From a virus, in the IMG/VR virus record IMGVR_UViG_3300035188_001133, positions 1-57,340 of that record: a DNA stretch of 57,340 bases. The stretch is one strand, 5' to 3'. Position 1 is the first letter of the stretch. Every line of letters starts with the position of its first letter. A program made the translations under genes and the position numbers. This document shows positions 46,606-54,074 of the stretch, piece by piece. The notes under the pieces are model-generated. The model had not been told where the DNA came from. It ran no database searches and was given only the letters and a program-made list of their open reading frames with translations.

Positions 46606-46639
46606 TCAGCAAGGGTACGCCTGTGCGTTCCATTTAGCA

Positions 46640-46668
46640 TTCAAATACATAAGTAATGTTGTTAAAAT
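46640..46668 (+). promoter_or_regulatory. Sigma-70-like promoter of the small-gene operon
   Basis: TTCAAA (46640-46645) and TAAAAT (46663-46668) are 17 bases apart, 15 bases before the start of the next gene, which begins a run of more than twenty co-directional genes. Confidence 0.5.
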
Positions 46669-46683
46669 AGTCTAAGAGGATTT

Positions 46684-46971
46684 ATGGATCCGACTCTCAA
46701 AGCAGATGGGTTTGAGTCAGCGTTTCTAGGCACCATAGATCGTTGTGGACAGCCTACGATCTTTGTGTATGACTACTCTCTGGCGGTTCGGCTGCTCATG
46801 ACCAGAGACAAAATGTCTATGGATGAGGCAATGGAATACCTGGAGTTCAATGTAGTGGGCGCCTGGGTAGGTGCCGGCACTCCTGCATTTCTAAAGAGAT
46901 GTCGTCTTTCAGACGCAGAAAAGCAGTTTTACGGAGAAGACTTTGAGGAAGAAGACGTTCACGATGAGTGA
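46684..46971 (+). CDS. Conserved hypothetical protein, 95 aa
   Basis: AAGAGGA lies 5 bases before the ATG. The central sequence MDEAMEYLEFNVVGAWVGAGTPAF belongs to a pattern seen in many phages and bacteria (EA.EY.EFN..GAWVG..TP.F) with no assigned function. The C-terminus is very acidic. It overlaps the next gene. Confidence 0.65.
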   Translation: MDPTLKADGFESAFLGTIDRCGQPTIFVYDYSLAVRLLMTRDKMSMDEAMEYLEFNVVGAWVGAGTPAFLKRCRLSDAEKQFYGEDFEEEDVHDE

Positions 46972-47077
46972 CTGGTTGTTAAACGCTTTTAGCGCTTTAA
47001 TCGTAATTGCCTTAGCTGTAGCCGTAGGCGTGATAGTAGTCGTATGCTACGTGATAGATTCAATCACCAAGAGATGA
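46964..47077 (+). CDS. Single-pass membrane mini-protein, 37 aa
   Basis: The ATG overlaps the end of the previous gene by 8 bases and the stop overlaps the next ATG (ATGA). Residues ~8-31 form one continuous hydrophobic segment of Ala, Val and Ile. Too short for most gene callers. It could be a lysis modulator or a coupling peptide. Confidence 0.5.
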   Translation: MSDWLLNAFSALIVIALAVAVGVIVVVCYVIDSITKR

Positions 47078-47454
47078 CCATGACAGATCCCACTCGTACC
47101 TATACCAAGCTCGCCCCGGACACCGTGTTTCCCTTTGACCAGATAGAGCAGTTCAAGGCTTGGCACGATGCTGCCATGACTGCTCTACGAATCAAGGATC
47201 AGAAGATAGAGCAACTTGAATCTGTGGTCAGGCATATGGAGCAGGATAACCAGGACACCTGGACTAAGCTTCCATATCTTATACAGGACCTCCAGGCGGC
47301 CCGGCAACAGATTGAAAGTCTGACCAAGGAACTGGCAGAACTGCAGCGTCAAAGTGCCGAGCTGCAGCGTGATCTCCTACGGCCGTATCCCACTGCTCCA
47401 TTTCCATGGCCTCAACCTTGGATATCCCATAACACTGGGCCTGGACATCAATGA
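47074..47454 (+). CDS. Coiled-coil protein, 126 aa
   Basis: ATG at 47074 in an ATGA overlap; an alternative ATG lies 6 bases downstream. Residues ~45-108 form a long Gln/Leu/Glu-rich coiled coil. The C-terminus is Pro/Trp-rich. Structural or adaptor role likely; function unknown. Confidence 0.6.
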   Translation: MTMTDPTRTYTKLAPDTVFPFDQIEQFKAWHDAAMTALRIKDQKIEQLESVVRHMEQDNQDTWTKLPYLIQDLQAARQQIESLTKELAELQRQSAELQRDLLRPYPTAPFPWPQPWISHNTGPGHQ

Positions 47455-48011
47455 CCTACGAATACAACGATAAAGCACTTAGTACTTTATCCAAAGTAGT
47501 GAGTAGGTACCTAAACTTCAAATACAAGAAGTGGGTACTTCCTGGCCACGGTTTAGACGATATAAGACAAATCGTCTTGCTGGAGATGAGTTCTAAGAAG
47601 ATTCATCCCAAGATGTTTAAGCAAGTTGCAGACAAAAGACTCATAGACGTCTTAAGAACCGAGACAGGCTACCGCACTCGTGGAAGCGAGGAATACGTAA
47701 GAAAAGTTAAGAACGCAAAAAACCCAGTCAACATGGGTCCGGAGATCCCGTACTTTCAACGCCTCCTGGTAAGTCCTGCCTACTCCGGATACTGCCAAAC
47801 TAAATACACAGAGGAGGCCATCAAAAATTTGCAGGCCTCTCCAAAGGTAAAACAGATGCTTCTGCTGTATGTATTTAAAGGCATGACTCTAACTCAAATA
47901 GGTCGCATGTACGGAATTCAGAGTTCGTGCGTACACACGACGTTTAGGAATCTCGCCAAGAGCAGCGGTGTAGAGTTGTACTTCGATATCCCTAATCTAA
48001 AGAGGCAGTAG
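47451..48011 (+). CDS. Sigma-70-family-like factor
   Basis: Residues ~34-78 resemble sigma region 2: LDDIRQIVLLEM, followed by KRLIDVLRTETGYRTRG, which parallels the DNA-melting and -10 recognition helices. Residues ~122-170 resemble region 4: LLLYVFKGMTLTQIGRMYGI followed by a recognition-type helix. The 186-residue length fits ECF-type sigma factors. It would direct host or phage RNA polymerase to specific promoters. The 42-bp elements at 11.8-12.9 kb are possible targets. Divergence is strong, so this is a moderate-confidence call. Confidence 0.65.
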   Translation: MTYEYNDKALSTLSKVVSRYLNFKYKKWVLPGHGLDDIRQIVLLEMSSKKIHPKMFKQVADKRLIDVLRTETGYRTRGSEEYVRKVKNAKNPVNMGPEIPYFQRLLVSPAYSGYCQTKYTEEAIKNLQASPKVKQMLLLYVFKGMTLTQIGRMYGIQSSCVHTTFRNLAKSSGVELYFDIPNLKRQ

Positions 48012-48015
48012 TAGC

Positions 48016-48636
48016 ATGGCATACAAGCGTGAACCTAAGTCCATTGAGCAGCTCTTTTCCCAGACTGTACTTACCACTGGAGATGTAGCTCAACTATGCA
48101 GAGTATCGTCTCGCACAGTCACCGGCTGGCTGGAACACGGAAAACTGAAGGGACATGTAATTCCTTCTGGGGCCAAGAATCCGCATAGACGTGTTGATCT
48201 TGCGGAGCTACTGCGGTTTATGGAATTACATAGGTTCCCTATTCCAGAAGCTGCAAAAATCTGCGACGTTGCCAGCAAAATAAAAGATGCTAATTATGAG
48301 CGTCTTGAACAACTCATTAAAATTGCCTGGGATGCCCTTGGAATCGGTAACTGCACTGTGTCCCTGCAGGACAAATCCGTAAAAATTGACCACGCTCGCA
48401 GAGAGCAATTCTTGCAAGCTTACGAGGACTGGAAAGTAGCAACCGGAGAAATAAATGCCATTAAACGAGACAAACTTAGAGCTCTTATTAGACGAACTAC
48501 AGCATCTAGAGGAAGTCGAACGGTACCTGGGAGAGGGGCGGAATGCCAGAGCATTTCGGAAAGCCATCGACACTTTGACCGCAATGAATCAGGAGCTGAT
48601 TCGCCTTCGCAATCGCAAGAAAGAGGAGACAAATGA
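48016..48636 (+). CDS. HTH (MerR/excisionase-type) DNA-binding protein, 206 aa
   Basis: Residues ~18-70 read LTTGDVAQLCRVSSRTVTGWLEHGKLKGH...PHRRVDLAELLRFM, the winged-HTH layout of BldC/MerR or excisionase-like proteins. Residues 75-145 are helical. The last ~60 residues are Arg/Ser/Thr-rich and lie over another gene in a different frame, so the natural protein may be shorter by selection or the overlap may be real. Likely a regulator acting with the adjacent sigma-like factor. Confidence 0.65.
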   Translation: MAYKREPKSIEQLFSQTVLTTGDVAQLCRVSSRTVTGWLEHGKLKGHVIPSGAKNPHRRVDLAELLRFMELHRFPIPEAAKICDVASKIKDANYERLEQLIKIAWDALGIGNCTVSLQDKSVKIDHARREQFLQAYEDWKVATGEINAIKRDKLRALIRRTTASRGSRTVPGRGAECQSISESHRHFDRNESGADSPSQSQERGDK

Positions 48637-48655
48637 CAAGAGCGGAGCTGATTGA
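48455..48655 (+). CDS. Small coiled-coil protein, 66 aa, overlapping the HTH gene
   Basis: Starts at ATG 48455 after CCGGAGA and reads through 180 bases of the HTH gene in another frame. It has clean helical coding character (NLELLLDELQHLEEVERYL) while the HTH frame looks random here, so this frame is probably the main one under selection. Overlaps the next gene by 23 bases. Confidence 0.55.
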   Translation: MPLNETNLELLLDELQHLEEVERYLGEGRNARAFRKAIDTLTAMNQELIRLRNRKKEETNDKSGAD

Positions 48656-49076
48656 AAAGCTGAGAGAGTCCCGGACGTGGACTCCGGATAACTGGGCTCA
48701 GATGTCTTTGGAGTCGGCCCATCTCATGATGGACGCCGCTCAGATGTTGTCCCGGTCGGACTACAGCAGTAACTCCACTATACAGCAGCTGGAACAGGAG
48801 GCAGTCAATCTGCCTAAATTCTTAAAAGACTTACTGCTGCGGGCTGTGGACGAGCTGCGGGTATCGCATGCTGCCTGGCGTGAAGCAGAGGGGGAAATTG
48901 TCTCCTTGGAAAGAACAGTGATGCGAGTAGAGCACCAATACGACGTAATCCTGGCCCAGCGGGACCTGGCACGGCGCGAGGTCTGCGCTCATCGAGCAGC
49001 CTGCATACAGGACAAGAAACCAGAGGATATTGCAGATGCGCTGCAATGGGATTGCTTCAAACAGGAGACGAGATGA
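48633..49076 (+). CDS. Helical protein with C-terminal WDCF motif, 147 aa
   Basis: AAGAGGAG lies before the ATG. Mostly helical protein with a coiled-coil-like second half. The last residues (LQWDCFKQETR) share a W-D/N-C-F block with the ends of the next two gene products. Function unknown. Confidence 0.6.
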   Translation: MTRAELIEKLRESRTWTPDNWAQMSLESAHLMMDAAQMLSRSDYSSNSTIQQLEQEAVNLPKFLKDLLLRAVDELRVSHAAWREAEGEIVSLERTVMRVEHQYDVILAQRDLARREVCAHRAACIQDKKPEDIADALQWDCFKQETR

Positions 49077-49285
49077 GTAACGACATTGACATCGTAGATC
49101 GTCTACGTATATCGTGGACGTCCATGACTGACAAGCAGAACGACGAACGAGCTGAAGCGGCCAATGAGATTGAACGCCTTCGCTGGGAAGTCTGTGAGCT
49201 TTCTGGCAATGGCTCGATAGACTCAGCTACGCGAGAAGCAGTAGAGAGAGGCTGGAATTGCTTCCAACAGGAGGACACCAAGTGA
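49073..49285 (+). CDS. Small helical protein ending in WNCF motif, 70 aa
   Basis: ATG at 49073 overlaps the previous stop. Charged helices; the C-terminus GWNCFQQEDTK matches the end of its neighbours. The stop is overlapped by a GTG start of the next gene. Confidence 0.6.
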   Translation: MSNDIDIVDRLRISWTSMTDKQNDERAEAANEIERLRWEVCELSGNGSIDSATREAVERGWNCFQQEDTK

Positions 49286-49599
49286 TCCGGGTACCATACA
49301 TGAAACTGAATCCGCATCTGCCGAAGATCATCGAAACGCTGCGGGAGAACGAAGATCATTTGCACCCAAAAGCTATCCGAGGAGCCGTGGATGAACTGGA
49401 GTACATGGCAAGACGTATCGATGCACTTGAACAGTTGGCGGAACGCCTCACCACCGAACGTGACGATGCGCGGCGTCAGTATTGCCGTGGATTTACCGAC
49501 TTTTGCCCTAATCCCAAGCATGACCATCTGAGTCTTGAACAGGCAGCAAGGCGGGTGGCAAAGGACTTCGGTTGGGACTGCTTCAAGGAGAATTCTTGA
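49282..49599 (+). CDS. Helical protein ending in GWDCF motif, 105 aa
   Basis: The GTG at 49282 lies 7 bases after AGGAGG and overlaps the upstream TGA. The protein is helical with a Cys/His/Asp-containing turn (FCPNPKHDH). It ends FGWDCFKENS, like the two preceding products. Function unknown. Confidence 0.6.
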   Translation: MIRVPYMKLNPHLPKIIETLRENEDHLHPKAIRGAVDELEYMARRIDALEQLAERLTTERDDARRQYCRGFTDFCPNPKHDHLSLEQAARRVAKDFGWDCFKENS

Positions 49600-49817
49600 G
49601 TCCTAAGAAAAAGAAGGTTGCTAAGCCTCATCCTTTACGCACTGAGCATATATTTGCCAGAGCTGTGGAGGAGTTTGATGGCAGGCGTACAATCAGGCTT
49701 ACTGATTGCGGTAGGATCTACGACTCGGGGTGTAGTATTCCCAGCATCTCTGAAATGGAGCGACTATGTCTATGGATGAGCAAGGCCAGAGCCTGGAGAA
49801 ACAGTCGGCGTACATAA
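49596..49817 (+). CDS. Hypothetical basic protein, 73 aa, TTG start
   Basis: The likely start is TTG at 49596, 5 bases after GGAG and overlapping the upstream TGA. The N-terminus is very basic (SPKKKKVAKPH). The end overlaps the next gene by 52 bases. Function unknown. Confidence 0.5.
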   Translation: MSPKKKKVAKPHPLRTEHIFARAVEEFDGRRTIRLTDCGRIYDSGCSIPSISEMERLCLWMSKARAWRNSRRT

Positions 49818-50008
49818 AGGATCTGGAGACGCGGATACGATATGCCTCTATGCTCTTGGCTGACTGGGACGGTTACTACAATCCCGATACCAAAACCGGC
49901 AACACAGAAAAACTAGCAGAGCTTGTTGAGGAAGCATTCCGATACCTGCAGGGTAGAAGCTGGCGAGATCCGCCAAAGGACACACCGTGCCAAAACACTG
50001 GGACGTAA
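49766..50008 (+). CDS. Hypothetical protein, 80 aa
   Basis: ATG follows GGAG by 5 bases within the end of the previous gene. Helical, acidic protein (LETRIRYASMLLADWDGYYN). The last residues overlap the next start. Function unknown. Confidence 0.55.
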   Translation: MSMDEQGQSLEKQSAYIKDLETRIRYASMLLADWDGYYNPDTKTGNTEKLAELVEEAFRYLQGRSWRDPPKDTPCQNTGT

Positions 50009-50184
50009 TCCTGGAGGTCCGCTACGCCACCAAACGTGACGACCTACCTCCGGAGATAATCGAACTTCTGTCCGCAACCTATGCGGAAATGTCTCGCATG
50101 GAGGCAGAAATTCGTAAGCTAAATGCTCAGATAAGGAGTAAAGAGGAGGAGCATGCAATCCGAACCCAAGAAGATAAGAGCTAG
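49987..50184 (+). CDS. Hypothetical protein, 65 aa, GTG start
   Basis: GTG at 49987 follows AAAGGA by 6 bases. An N-terminal strand is followed by a long charged helix with Glu/Lys/Arg heptads. Overlaps both neighbours by about 20-30 bases. Confidence 0.5.
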   Translation: MPKHWDVILEVRYATKRDDLPPEIIELLSATYAEMSRMEAEIRKLNAQIRSKEEEHAIRTQEDKS

Positions 50185-50620
50185 GGACATTAAACCCTAT
50201 TACTGGGGTATGAACTGCTTCCTAGGAGAATCAAAGACTCCGACGCTTATCCAGATAGTAAACATGAAGTGGGACGATCTGGACTACAACAAGCTTTGGA
50301 TAATGCTGGAAACTCACAACTACGTCTCGGTCGATGCGGACGAAGAACTAGAAGTGTACCCAATGGAGGTCAACGAGTTCTATCTGTACGAAGGTGACTC
50401 TCGCCGCACGTTCCAACTTCCACCTCCTCCGTCTAACGAGGAGACGCTGCTTAACCGGCTGACCAAAGAGACCAACAGACTTAAGAAAACAGATCCCAAG
50501 CTGTCTGCTCTATTGGTTGAGCTCCGAAAGGTGCTCTACCAAAAAGAAAAAGCAATAGTAGATATGGGCATTTTGCTCAACGACCTCATTCACGGAAAAG
50601 TAGATGTCAAACGATCCTAG
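50153..50620 (+). CDS. Hypothetical protein, 155 aa
   Basis: GAGGAG precedes the ATG by one to four bases, which is tight. The N-terminal half is Tyr/Trp-rich and mixed alpha/beta. A Pro-rich hinge (LPPPPS) separates it from a helical C-terminal half. Function unknown. Confidence 0.6.
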   Translation: MQSEPKKIRARDIKPYYWGMNCFLGESKTPTLIQIVNMKWDDLDYNKLWIMLETHNYVSVDADEELEVYPMEVNEFYLYEGDSRRTFQLPPPPSNEETLLNRLTKETNRLKKTDPKLSALLVELRKVLYQKEKAIVDMGILLNDLIHGKVDVKRS

Positions 50621-50885
50621 AACTTGGAACTACCGTCTGGTCAAGTCCAACACGGGCATTATTGGAATCTTCGAGGTCTACTACGACAGCGAAGGCAATC
50701 CTCGTGCATGTACTACGCACCCTGCTCAAGTCATGGGTGAGACCGTAGAAGAAATACTTAGAATTGTAAGAAACATGGAGCAGGCGGCCGACAAGCCCGT
50801 ACTGCCCATGGCGCTGTTCGAAGCCGACCGAGAGTCCGCTATTGCCAGAATCATGCAGCTGGACGAAGAGCTTGAGGGAAGCTGA
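50604..50885 (+). CDS. Hypothetical protein, 93 aa
   Basis: Overlaps the previous gene by 17 bases. The pattern WNYRLVKSNTGIIGIFEVYYDSEG...A is typical of a small beta-sheet family found in many bacteria and phages (W.YR......G...I.EVYYD..G). Function is not known. Confidence 0.6.
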   Translation: MSNDPRTWNYRLVKSNTGIIGIFEVYYDSEGNPRACTTHPAQVMGETVEEILRIVRNMEQAADKPVLPMALFEADRESAIARIMQLDEELEGS

Positions 50886-51148
50886 TGTCAAACCCGTTCG
50901 AAACTGAAGACATCTCTAAAGTCATGAAGCGCCTTGCTGACTTAGAGGATCGAATTCACGGAACTCCTTTTAAGGCAAACATTTACAGGCGAGCTCATGA
51001 CAAGATTGAGCAGCTTAAAAGATATATAGAGGAGCTGGAGGGCGAAAAAATAGGATATAAAAGGTGCGGTCTTTGTGGCTGCATGGATGTTCCCGTAAAT
51101 AGCCACAATGATTGTTCGATATGCGCCAAGCAGCAATATGCAGACTGA
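50885..51148 (+). CDS. Hypothetical protein with zinc-finger-like C-terminus, 87 aa
   Basis: One-base overlap with the upstream gene. Helical N-terminal two thirds, then CGLCGC and CSIC pairs near the end that could bind zinc. Function unknown. Confidence 0.55.
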   Translation: MSNPFETEDISKVMKRLADLEDRIHGTPFKANIYRRAHDKIEQLKRYIEELEGEKIGYKRCGLCGCMDVPVNSHNDCSICAKQQYAD

Positions 51149-51199
51149 CAGTCTACAGAATAAATACTTACAAGTTAAAATCAAAACATAGGAGCCACT

Positions 51200-51490
51200 A
51201 TGTCCAGATTCTTGTTAGTTCTTGTTCTAGGCCTGTCTGCGTGCTGTAGTCCCAAGCTGTCGGAGCTCAGCGCTCCAACTCCAATTATTGTCTCTAGTGA
51301 GCCAACAGCGGAGCCGGAGACAGTGGTTACTTCGGAGCAGAACTCGGCAGAGCTCATGCCTGCAGTAGTCGAACCAATCGAGACAACTCCAGTAAACTGG
51401 TTGGCTACCATGTATCCGATAGCCATCCTGGTCTTTGCTGGATCTCTGATTCTGTTTTACTTTCAACGCAAGATCAGGGTAAAACCCTGA
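51200..51490 (+). CDS. Lipoprotein with C-terminal membrane helix, u-spanin candidate, 96 aa
   Basis: Begins with a lipoprotein signal peptide and lipobox LSAC (C15), then a Ser/Pro/Glu/Val-rich periplasmic linker. A C-terminal membrane segment (residues ~70-89, MYPIAILVFAGSLILFYF) and basic tail follow. An N-terminal lipid anchor plus C-terminal inner-membrane anchor is the layout of unimolecular spanins such as T1 gp11, which fuse inner and outer membranes at lysis. This implies a Gram-negative-type host envelope. GGAG lies 5 bases before the ATG. Confidence 0.65.
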   Translation: MSRFLLVLVLGLSACCSPKLSELSAPTPIIVSSEPTAEPETVVTSEQNSAELMPAVVEPIETTPVNWLATMYPIAILVFAGSLILFYFQRKIRVKP

Positions 51491-51499
51491 GGACTACCC

Positions 51500-51799
51500 A
51501 TGAAACCCTTCAGCTCGTTCTGGGTATATCTAGGCAATCTTCGCTGGAGGTTTCGGTTTGTACGCAGCAGCGAGATACCAAACGACCGCTGGGCTGACTG
51601 CAGCCCTCCGGACGACCCCAAGAGAGGCATCAGAGTCAGACAAGTATTGCGGGGCAAGGCCCGACTGGAGACCATACTCCATGAGGCTTTGCACGCACAG
51701 TGGCCCGAGGACTCAGAGGAAACAATCAGCCGTCACGGCAAGGAGCTGGCGCAGCTCCTGTGGAAGTGCGGCTACAGACAAATAGAGGACGACGAATGA
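51500..51799 (+). CDS. HExxH-motif protein, putative metallopeptidase-like, 99 aa
   Basis: Residues 59-66 read ILHEALHA, a zinc-type HExxH (H61, E62, H65), followed by a Glu-rich helix that may give the third ligand. Small SprT-like or phage HEALH proteins share this pattern. Substrate unknown. Coupled to the next gene by ATGA overlap. Confidence 0.6.
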   Translation: MKPFSSFWVYLGNLRWRFRFVRSSEIPNDRWADCSPPDDPKRGIRVRQVLRGKARLETILHEALHAQWPEDSEETISRHGKELAQLLWKCGYRQIEDDE

Positions 51800-52173
51800 G
51801 CAGCAAGGCAACAATCTGTATGTTTGAAAGCCAGATTCCAGGAGGAGTGCGGTTGCACATGTACAGCCAGTGCTTCAGCGACATGGTTTCTCTGGACGTG
51901 AATTTTGGCCTGGATCTGCAGATGAGCGTATCCCTGCCATTGCCATTTGTTCTGGAGATGGCTCGTCGACTACAGGACCACGTGAGGCCTATTGAAGATT
52001 TGCTGGAAGCGTCGGAGCCCGAACTCGAGGTTCGTGCAAAGCTTGCAGCAATGCGGATGAGGAGCTCCAAGATGTTCGACCTTTCTCACATGTCCTTGGA
52101 GGAGCTCGAGCATGACGAGCTGCAGCGACTCAAGGATCTTCGAGAGGAATACAGAAGGGCGCTGAATGGATGA
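51796..52173 (+). CDS. Hypothetical protein, 125 aa
   Basis: ATG at 51796 overlaps the upstream stop. The N-terminal half is beta-rich with two Met/Cys-containing strands, the C-terminal half helical and acidic (SLEELEHDELQRLKDLREEY). Function unknown. Confidence 0.6.
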   Translation: MSSKATICMFESQIPGGVRLHMYSQCFSDMVSLDVNFGLDLQMSVSLPLPFVLEMARRLQDHVRPIEDLLEASEPELEVRAKLAAMRMRSSKMFDLSHMSLEELEHDELQRLKDLREEYRRALNG

Positions 52174-52516
52174 GCATGTTTCGCATCGGATATGCAAAGA
52201 GATGTCTAGATACGGCCGGCCCAGATACGAAACCTACTTGGGAGTAGGTAAATACCTGTTGGAAGGCCACAGCACATTCAGTAGATTCAGCGGACCTGCT
52301 CCATCCGATGTGATAGAGCTAGGCCTAAGCCCAGACTGTATAGCCATGGTGGATTTCGAAGGAGGCCCAGACCTCCACGTTACCTCCTACTACTATCCGG
52401 GCCTTCCTGGTAAAAGGACCAGAGGACGTTTTAAAATCATTGAGTTGGAAATGCCACAAGAGCTACAGAAGGAAAATTGGCTCGCCGTGGTAATTCACAC
52501 GAAAGAACAAAGATGA
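52166..52516 (+). CDS. Hypothetical protein, 116 aa
   Basis: Starts 8 bases inside the previous gene. Beta-rich, Gly/Tyr/Pro-containing soluble protein with no motif recognised. Stop overlaps the next start. Confidence 0.55.
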   Translation: MDEHVSHRICKEMSRYGRPRYETYLGVGKYLLEGHSTFSRFSGPAPSDVIELGLSPDCIAMVDFEGGPDLHVTSYYYPGLPGKRTRGRFKIIELEMPQELQKENWLAVVIHTKEQR

Positions 52517-52836
52517 GAAGCACGTTATTAGTCGAACTGAAGGAAGTCTGCAAGAAGTACTCCCTGTCCCCAGAGGACCAGGAGTTACTGGCCAAGGAGG
52601 CTGTTCAGGCAGTACAGCACAATCTGCACTTCTCGGATCCAGAGTCGCTGCAGGAGGAGATCAAGGCCTTGACCGAGGTCATTGATCTGCTTCAGCAGGA
52701 TGTCGAGAAGCTCATGCACCGAATGGAACAGGATCGCGAAAAGCTGAACGAGAGCGAGGCTCGTCTCAAGCACATCAAGGAAACTGTCGAAGCTTTTTTC
52801 ACAGCACAACTTGACCGCCGTCCGGTCATCGATTAA
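52513..52836 (+). CDS. Coiled-coil protein, 107 aa
   Basis: ATG at 52513 in an ATGA overlap. Residues 35-100 form a long Glu/Lys/Leu coiled coil. Function unknown. Confidence 0.55.
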   Translation: MRSTLLVELKEVCKKYSLSPEDQELLAKEAVQAVQHNLHFSDPESLQEEIKALTEVIDLLQQDVEKLMHRMEQDREKLNESEARLKHIKETVEAFFTAQLDRRPVID

Positions 52837-52846
52837 GCTCCCGCAC

Positions 52847-53188
52847 ATGGCTCAAGCAGATAACTTCGATTCCAAAGCTGTATACGACCCCCGAGATCCT
52901 CACATCTACCGGAGGCTATACGCTCAAGTCCTGACTCAGACCATCGCCGCTAAGCTGCATCAGCAGTGGTGCGAATGGGCCATGAGCATGATTGACCAAG
53001 GCTACATCGTTTCTACCGAGGTAGAAAATCTGATGAAGTTGTTTGTACCATTTCAGAATCTAAATCCCGAGGATCAGCACAACCACATGGTTCGTGCGGA
53101 TCAGATAGTCTCGGAATTTATAAACTGGAAGATGGTAGATCAGGCCCTCAAGAAGGGCGGCCCCAAGAGAGGTGTTCACAATGCCTGA
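52847..53188 (+). CDS. Hypothetical protein, 113 aa
   Basis: ATG at 52847. Helical, His/Gln/Trp-rich protein (AKLHQQWCEWAMSMI). Basic C-terminus. Overlaps the next gene by 8 bases. Function unknown. Confidence 0.55.
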   Translation: MAQADNFDSKAVYDPRDPHIYRRLYAQVLTQTIAAKLHQQWCEWAMSMIDQGYIVSTEVENLMKLFVPFQNLNPEDQHNHMVRADQIVSEFINWKMVDQALKKGGPKRGVHNA

Positions 53189-53522
53189 AGTGCCGATCAA
53201 TCAAAGTACTCCACTAAGCGCCTTTGGCGCAAAGCTGTACTTTTACGATAACCAGGGCGTAGATCTCAGCCCCTACAAGAACCTGTCCAAGGCTCCTGTA
53301 GACAAGGCTGAGATCTACGGTCAGACACTGGAAGACCTGCTTACTCAGTATTCCATTGTGAACCAGTTGTTCGGATCGGTGGACTTACTTCGAGTGGCTT
53401 TGGAGCGAGACGATAACTCCAAGGTCTCCGGCGAGGATCAGGAAGTTCTTTCCAATATCCAGCGCACGATCGACATTCTGCACGAAGTGATTGTCGAGAA
53501 GTTTGCACCCAGACCCAGATGA
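53181..53522 (+). CDS. Hypothetical protein, 113 aa
   Basis: ATG at 53181 is 8 bases after GAGAGG and preferred to an in-frame GTG at 53172. Helical C-terminal two thirds. Stop overlaps the next ATG. Function unknown. Confidence 0.55.
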   Translation: MPEVPINQSTPLSAFGAKLYFYDNQGVDLSPYKNLSKAPVDKAEIYGQTLEDLLTQYSIVNQLFGSVDLLRVALERDDNSKVSGEDQEVLSNIQRTIDILHEVIVEKFAPRPR

Positions 53523-53992
53523 CCGCCATATTCAGAGACATGGAGCTGGATCTTGTTTGCAAGGATCCCAGAATACATAGGTTTATAGAGCAGGCCTTGC
53601 CGGCGTGCTTGGATATCCCTAGAACTAAAAAACATGTATCTCTGATTATCAGAAAAGGTCGGTTGCTGGCTATGGGTACAAATGCTTTTAAAGGGCATCC
53701 CATAGCCAGTAAGATCGGCTACCGCTTCGGAGAGCAGCACAGTGAATTAAATGCATTTCTTAAATGCTCGCACAAAGATAAACTTACGCTGATTAATATT
53801 CGTTTTAATAAAAACGAACAAATGCGTATGGCTAGACCTTGTGCATTGTGCTTGCCCTGGTGTTCAGCTCTTTTTGATGAAATATACTATACTTGTCCGG
53901 ACGGCTATGTGCGTCAGCTTGACAGCAATGTCCAGTTAGCGCATAATTCTGCCGTAGGACTGGTGTTACCCGGTCATGCAGGCTCCGCCTAG
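53519..53992 (+). CDS. Cytidine/dCMP deaminase-superfamily protein
   Basis: The zinc site of the deaminase fold is visible: HSE (H74, E76) on the first helix and PCALC (C108, C111) on the second, spaced 34 residues as expected. Length 157 fits a single deaminase domain. It could act on dCMP, free nucleosides or nucleic acid; the surroundings do not decide this. An N-terminal strand SLIIRKGRLLAMGTN is typical of the fold. Last gene of the small-gene operon; a terminator overlaps its stop. Confidence 0.75.
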   Translation: MTAIFRDMELDLVCKDPRIHRFIEQALPACLDIPRTKKHVSLIIRKGRLLAMGTNAFKGHPIASKIGYRFGEQHSELNAFLKCSHKDKLTLINIRFNKNEQMRMARPCALCLPWCSALFDEIYYTCPDGYVRQLDSNVQLAHNSAVGLVLPGHAGSA

Positions 53993-54002
53993 GAGCTTTT
54001 TT
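53982..54002 (+). terminator. Intrinsic terminator overlapping a stop codon
   Basis: GCTCC-GCCTA-GGAGC followed by six Ts and AGCTATC. The TAG stop of the deaminase gene lies in the loop/arm. Confidence 0.85.
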
Positions 54003-54011
54003 AGCTATCAG

Positions 54012-54040
54012 TTGTTACTCCACTGTCCTTTTGGTACAAT
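54012..54040 (+). promoter_or_regulatory. Sigma-70-like promoter of a virion gene
   Basis: TTGTTA (54012-54017) and TACAAT (54035-54040) are exactly 17 bases apart, 34 bases before the next ATG and just after a terminator. Confidence 0.75.
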
Positions 54041-54074
54041 CCGCTTTTCAAGATCACTCTAGGAGACCTTACTT

